Shown: positions 62,295-64,000 of the stretch, piece after piece
How positions within the stretch are numbered: the first letter of the stretch is position 1
Layout of the letters: each line of letters starts with the position of its first letter
Assembly: GCA_000403215.2 (NCBI GenBank)
Contig: KE159560.1
Span: 353,269-417,268 of the forward strand
Reading direction: 5' to 3'
Length of the DNA stretch: 64,000 bases
Source of the DNA: Lachnospiraceae bacterium A4
GTDB taxonomy: Bacteria; Bacillota; Clostridia; Lachnospirales; Lachnospiraceae
The notes under the pieces: model-generated
Told to the model about the DNA's origin: nothing
Databases searched by the model: none
What the model saw: only the letters and a program-made list of their open reading frames with translations
Position numbers and translations under genes: made by a program

Positions 62295-62337
62295 AGTCTT
62301 TATCCTCCTGATTGATAAAATTTTAGTGCATATCGTG

Positions 62338-62396
62338 GCAGCGGCCCCTCTGTCATTCGGAGCCGCCCATGCCCCCTTGTGGTAAGTCCGGGCATG
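62338..62396 (-). repeat. R2 leader element
   Basis: Minus strand: GCCCGGACTTACCACAAGG-GGGC, then GGCGGCTCC-GAATGACAGA-GGGGCCGC, before the 62294 start. Confidence 0.75.
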
Positions 62397-62406
62397 ATGC
62401 CCTTCA

Positions 62407-63075
62407 TTAACCAAGCAGCGTATCTCCGCCTGCCACAGTTTCCGTCATGACATTTGCATCATAAGCATTGGATGCCGCCGCCATCTGCTGCTTACTGCTC
62501 CACGCCTTTGCCAGCCTGCTTCTTTCCCGCTTTGCCTTTGCAGTCTTTTCATCCAACAGCTCCTGCTGCTGTCTCTTTGCCTGCGCCCGCTTTTCCAGAT
62601 ATTCTTCCAGCAGTTCCTTATTCCTGTCTTTTTGTCCGCTTGTTTTCTTATAAAAACTATCCTGTGAACGCGCAAAAAACTCTGAATCATTGTTGGGGCC
62701 AGACCATGAATCTCCCCTATAATCTTTCTCGGTTGCTCCTACCGTTATAAGCAATGACGCTTTTAGCGGGGCAAAAGATGAAGTCAAATCACGCTGAAGC
62801 GCCGACATTATCTTTGCCCTATATTCCGGATCATCTTTCATATTTTTAAACGCTTCCTCTGATATATTGACCGCCAAATTGGTGATTGTTCTATTCTTTG
62901 GTATCCTCTCAAGTTCTGCGTAAAATTCCTTCTTGAAAGCTGCCATTTCCTCCGCTTCCGATAATTCCTTTGTGTTTCCCGTTTTCTCCAATGCAAATTT
63001 TTCTGTACTGTTTGCATTTTTTGTTGTTTCCACATTGTTCCGATAAAAATTCTGTCCTACTCCACTGATAGCCAT
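62407..63075 (-). CDS. cluster III paralogue (MAISGVGQNFY type), first after the kinase
   Basis: 222 residues, starting MAISGVGQNFYRNNVETTKN; a paralogue of the 58695 protein throughout, with the same coiled-coil tail. It starts 53 nt after the stop of the AgrC-like kinase, and no R2 element intervenes, so it is probably on the kinase transcript. Confidence 0.76.
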   Translation of the reverse strand: MAISGVGQNFYRNNVETTKNANSTEKFALEKTGNTKELSEAEEMAAFKKEFYAELERIPKNRTITNLAVNISEEAFKNMKDDPEYRAKIMSALQRDLTSSFAPLKASLLITVGATEKDYRGDSWSGPNNDSEFFARSQDSFYKKTSGQKDRNKELLEEYLEKRAQAKRQQQELLDEKTAKAKRERSRLAKAWSSKQQMAAASNAYDANVMTETVAGGDTLLG

Positions 63076-63128
63076 TTTTTAATCCTCCACTTTTATCTAT
63101 TTTCGAGTTTCATTTAATACACGGTCAT

Positions 63129-64000
63129 TTACTTACCTTCTCCCACCTCCCCCTGCTGAAGCATTACCGTTACATGGAACACATCCCCTTTCACTTTTAT
63201 GTTTACACCGCCGAAATACCTCTCTGCAATATCCCGCACGTTTTCAAGCCCTATACCATGCTCCGTAATGATTCCCGGCAGGATACTCTGTTTCGTTGTA
63301 GGAGGGAGCGAACTGCCTTTGCTTACAGGGACAACTCCGTCAAAGCTATTTTCTACACACAGTATCAAAAATTGCTTTTTCCGCTTTAATGAAAGGCGTA
63401 CAAATCCTTTACCTGTTTCCAGTTTTTCACAGGCTTCTATGGCATTATCCAAAAGGTTGTTCAGTATGATCCCCATATCAAACACGGGAATTTCCCCGCC
63501 ATACCGGAAATCTGCATCAAACCGGATTCCTGCCTTTTCCGCCCTGCGGCATTTGTCATTGATGATGACATCCGTTACTGCATTCCCCGTCACATACTTA
63601 TATTCCAGTTTCTGCATGGTTTCGTCCATCCGCCGTACATAATCTTCTATCTCCCCATACTCCCCGGCTCCTGCCAGTCCTTTGATATTCGCCATATGGT
63701 TCTTCATCTCGTGCCGCACCTTTCGGATGCTTCCATAGAAATTCTCCGCTTCCTCCAGACGCTTCTTCATGGCCTTGACCTGCTGTTCCTCCACGAAATG
63801 TTTCTGCCTCTCGGCAAGCAGGACACGGTATTTCTGCCAGAAATAAATCAATGCGGTTTCCCCTACGAAAATAAGCACTGCTATCATGGGAATCTTCCAA
63901 AGCAAATCTGGCTTCTCGTCAAACAACACAAAAAATCCTGTATCTATTTTTACAGTCAGCAGCCCATTTACCACTCCTGCAATCATACTCCCCACAAAAT
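63129..64000 (-). CDS. AgrC-like GHKL sensor histidine kinase (partial, runs off the window)
   Basis: The visible part has two hydrophobic segments, a coiled coil, the phosphoacceptor region RKVRHEMKNHMANIKGLAGA, and the GHKL domain (NNLLDNAIEACEK, GIGLENVRDIA). It is closely similar in its cytoplasmic half to the kinase at 36099. The N-terminal membrane part lies beyond 64000, where a LytTR regulator gene might also be found. Confidence 0.88.
   Translation of the reverse strand, partial: FVGSMIAGVVNGLLTVKIDTGFFVLFDEKPDLLWKIPMIAVLIFVGETALIYFWQKYRVLLAERQKHFVEEQQVKAMKKRLEEAENFYGSIRKVRHEMKNHMANIKGLAGAGEYGEIEDYVRRMDETMQKLEYKYVTGNAVTDVIINDKCRRAEKAGIRFDADFRYGGEIPVFDMGIILNNLLDNAIEACEKLETGKGFVRLSLKRKKQFLILCVENSFDGVVPVSKGSSLPPTTKQSILPGIITEHGIGLENVRDIAERYFGGVNIKVKGDVFHVTVMLQQGEVGEGK

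Overview
The window looks like chromosomal DNA of a gut Lachnospiraceae (class Clostridia). The indications are strong AGGAGG ribosome binding sites, sigma-A promoters, LytTR/GHKL (AgrC-like) two-component pairs, BceAB-type transporters, DUF6034 and DUF6809 family proteins, and IS1182, IS3 and IS110 elements. No rRNA, tRNA or CRISPR array was seen. Much of the window is accessory DNA: four insertion sequences, a hairpin MITE, a decayed prophage lysis module, toxin-antitoxin modules, iteron-like repeats and many broken genes.

Layout. 1-10 kb: a SocA/Panacea-type antitoxin with its own palindromic promoter, a GNAT acetyltransferase, a GntR/ABC transporter operon, and a three-gene histidine kinase / response regulator / lipoprotein unit in which the same response-regulator box lies in front of both the regulator and the lipoprotein. 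10-13.4 kb: small genes, two MITE copies and a degenerate IS. 13.4-18.8 kb: cluster I of an uncharacterised multi-paralogue family. 18.8-30.9 kb: a 5'-truncated IS110, iteron-like repeats, a convergent small-toxin/antisense-RNA locus, a DUF6809 gene, a large serine recombinase split by an amber codon, and an amidase/holin lysis module broken by IS3 and IS1182 insertions. 31-38.2 kb: cluster II of the paralogue family, headed by a LytTR regulator and an AgrC-like kinase. 38.5-44.6 kb: NudC, a truncated radical SAM gene, two more iteron arrays, a GNAT toxin-antitoxin pair, a second broken DUF6809 copy and a three-part chimeric gene. 44.7-50.7 kb: a LytTR/AgrC-like system with two ABC transporters. 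51-56 kb: Fic protein, frameshifted XRE regulator and BceAB-like transporter. 56.3-64 kb: cluster III, headed by another AgrC-like kinase that runs off the window.

The most interesting content is the paralogue family. Seventeen genes or pseudogenes, plus one remnant, lie in three clusters on the minus strand. They encode soluble proteins of about 140-515 residues with no visible signal peptide. They share a short N-terminal signature (M-[SAN]-[IV]-x-G-[IVM]-[GT], often NGIG), and several share a C-terminal FD[ILA]KA. In clusters II and III they sit directly behind a GHKL kinase; in cluster II the first gene overlaps the kinase stop codon by 4 nt. Nearly every gene is preceded by one or more of three recurring, foldable intergenic elements, called R1, R2 and R3 here. 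R2 ends about 15 nt upstream of the ribosome binding site. The inference is a sensor-controlled set of diversified, possibly exported proteins with RNA-level control. Some members resemble families I recall being catalogued as DUF6033/DUF3879/DUF4885; those names are from memory and unverified.
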